Notes under the pieces: model-generated
Seen by the model: the letters and a program-made list of their open reading frames with translations, nothing else
Database searches by the model: none
What the model was told of the DNA's origin: nothing
From: Myxococcales bacterium
Lineage (GTDB): Bacteria; Myxococcota_A; Polyangia; Polyangiales; Polyangiaceae
Direction: 5' to 3'
Assembly: GCA_013298325.1 (NCBI GenBank)
Contig: JAAFHJ010000264.1
Location: 1-6,897 of the forward strand
DNA length: 6,897 bases
Program-made: the position numbers and the translations under genes
Shown here: piece by piece, positions 6,366 to 6,897 of the stretch
How positions within the stretch are numbered: the first letter of the stretch is position 1
How the letters are laid out: every line of letters starts with the position of its first letter

Positions 6366-6897
6366 CTAGGGGCAGGCGATCGGTTTGGTCTCCCAGACGA
6401 TCGGGGCGGCGTCGTAGTTGGTGACCGTGACGACGTAGGTCGCGCCGACCTCCAAGTTCGCGAGCGGCTTGTACAAGATGGCGTTGTAGCCGTCCTGGCC
6501 GCTCACGAGCGGGAAGCGGTCGACGGGGACGGCGGCGCCCCCCTTCTTGGTCACGAGGAGCTGGAGGTTTTGCACGCTCTTCGGGCCGTGGAAGGAGAAG
6601 CCCCACTGGGCGTAGGCGGCGGGGAAGGGGCCGGGCGGCGGGAAGGAATACCAGTCCGGCTTTGTTCCTGTATTTGCTAGCAAATCAGAGGCGAAGCAGA
6701 TGCCGTCGGCGCCGTTGGTCCCCCCGGCGTAGTAGCCGAGGGCGGTCGGTCCGAGGGCCGGCGAGAGGAGCGCCCGGCGGTCTTCGAGGGAGCGGTCGGC
6801 GTCGGCGTCTTGGATCCAGCGATCGACGGCGTCGGCCGGTTTTCCGCCGAGCCCGACGCTCATCAGTGACGTGGCTGCCGCGGCGGCGCCATCGGGC
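6366..6897 (-). CDS. C-terminal part of a probable CAP/SCP-like secreted protein (runs off the right edge)
   Basis: The last 176 codons of a minus-strand gene; the frame stays open to the edge, so the N-terminus is missing and the ATG at 6863 is probably internal. In numbering from that ATG, residues about 11-43 (ADAVDRWIQ, then DRRALLSPALGPTALGYYAG) match the end of bacterial CAP/SCP (CRISP/PR-1-like) domains, where a W-containing helix leads to an HR-x-x-L-L-x-P segment and a glycine-rich strand. The His of that segment appears to be D here, so the putative metal or catalytic site may be changed. A Pro-rich stretch (WYSFPPPGPFP) follows, then a beta-sandwich-like tail with VTVTNYD and a final IACP. 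The two visible cysteines (GICF and the C-terminal IAC) could pair if secreted. The family is judged by eye; an unrelated beta-rich extracellular protein is the alternative. The coding frame itself is firm. Confidence 0.75.
   Translation of the reverse strand, partial: PDGAAAAATSLMSVGLGGKPADAVDRWIQDADADRSLEDRRALLSPALGPTALGYYAGGTNGADGICFASDLLANTGTKPDWYSFPPPGPFPAAYAQWGFSFHGPKSVQNLQLLVTKKGGAAVPVDRFPLVSGQDGYNAILYKPLANLEVGATYVVTVTNYDAAPIVWETKPIACP
6668..6688. repeat. AT-rich palindrome inside the CAP-like gene
   Basis: ATTTGCTAGCAAAT (6672-6685) is a perfect 14-bp palindrome. Outside it, CTG (6668-6670) and CAG (6686-6688) can also pair if one T is bulged. It lies within a run of codons ending in A or T (such as CTA, GCA, AAT, ACA, GGA) in a gene that otherwise prefers G or C at the third position. 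Function unknown; it may be a protein-binding site or simply a patch of older or introduced sequence. Confidence 0.6.

Overview
This window is GC-rich chromosomal DNA. It most likely comes from a myxobacterium-like delta-proteobacterium (Myxococcota, Polyangia type). The basis is protein content, not a marker gene: a Hanks-type Ser/Thr kinase with an N-terminal zinc ribbon, two large secreted lipoproteins rich in beta structure, a SixA-type phosphatase, a TetR regulator and a CAP-like secreted protein. The taxon is an inference.

Layout. Positions 1-5206 carry four genes on the minus strand. In transcription order they are sixA (5206-4694), an 886-aa beta-propeller-like lipoprotein (4697-2037), a 490-aa lipoprotein with an ASH/HYDIN-like segment and a Cys-rich C-terminus (2040-568), and the first 169 codons of a Ser/Thr kinase (509 to beyond base 1). 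The first three are joined by 4-bp stop/start overlaps (GTGA at 4694-4697, ATGA at 2037-2040), and the kinase follows after 58 bp. This looks like one translationally coupled operon linking a histidine-phosphatase-fold enzyme, two predicted envelope lipoproteins and a kinase. The lipoprotein starts here are set by the overlaps and lipoboxes, not by the longest open frame.

A gap of about 500 bp (5207-5705) separates this operon from a divergent TetR gene (5706-6359, plus strand). The gap holds several short palindromes that could be operators. Its last third is a 55-codon open frame with a strong GGAGG, whose stop overlaps the TetR start (ATGA, 5706-5709). TetR has no visible ribosome site of its own, so this small frame could be a translationally coupled leader.

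At the right edge, the minus strand carries the C-terminal part of a probable CAP/SCP-like secreted protein (6366 to beyond 6897), convergent with TetR with only 6 bases between the stops. It contains an AT-rich patch with a perfect 14-bp palindrome that stands out from its surroundings.

I saw no tRNA, rRNA, CRISPR array, insertion sequence or defence system. The most unusual elements are the coupled sixA-lipoprotein-lipoprotein-kinase arrangement and the possible leader frame before TetR.
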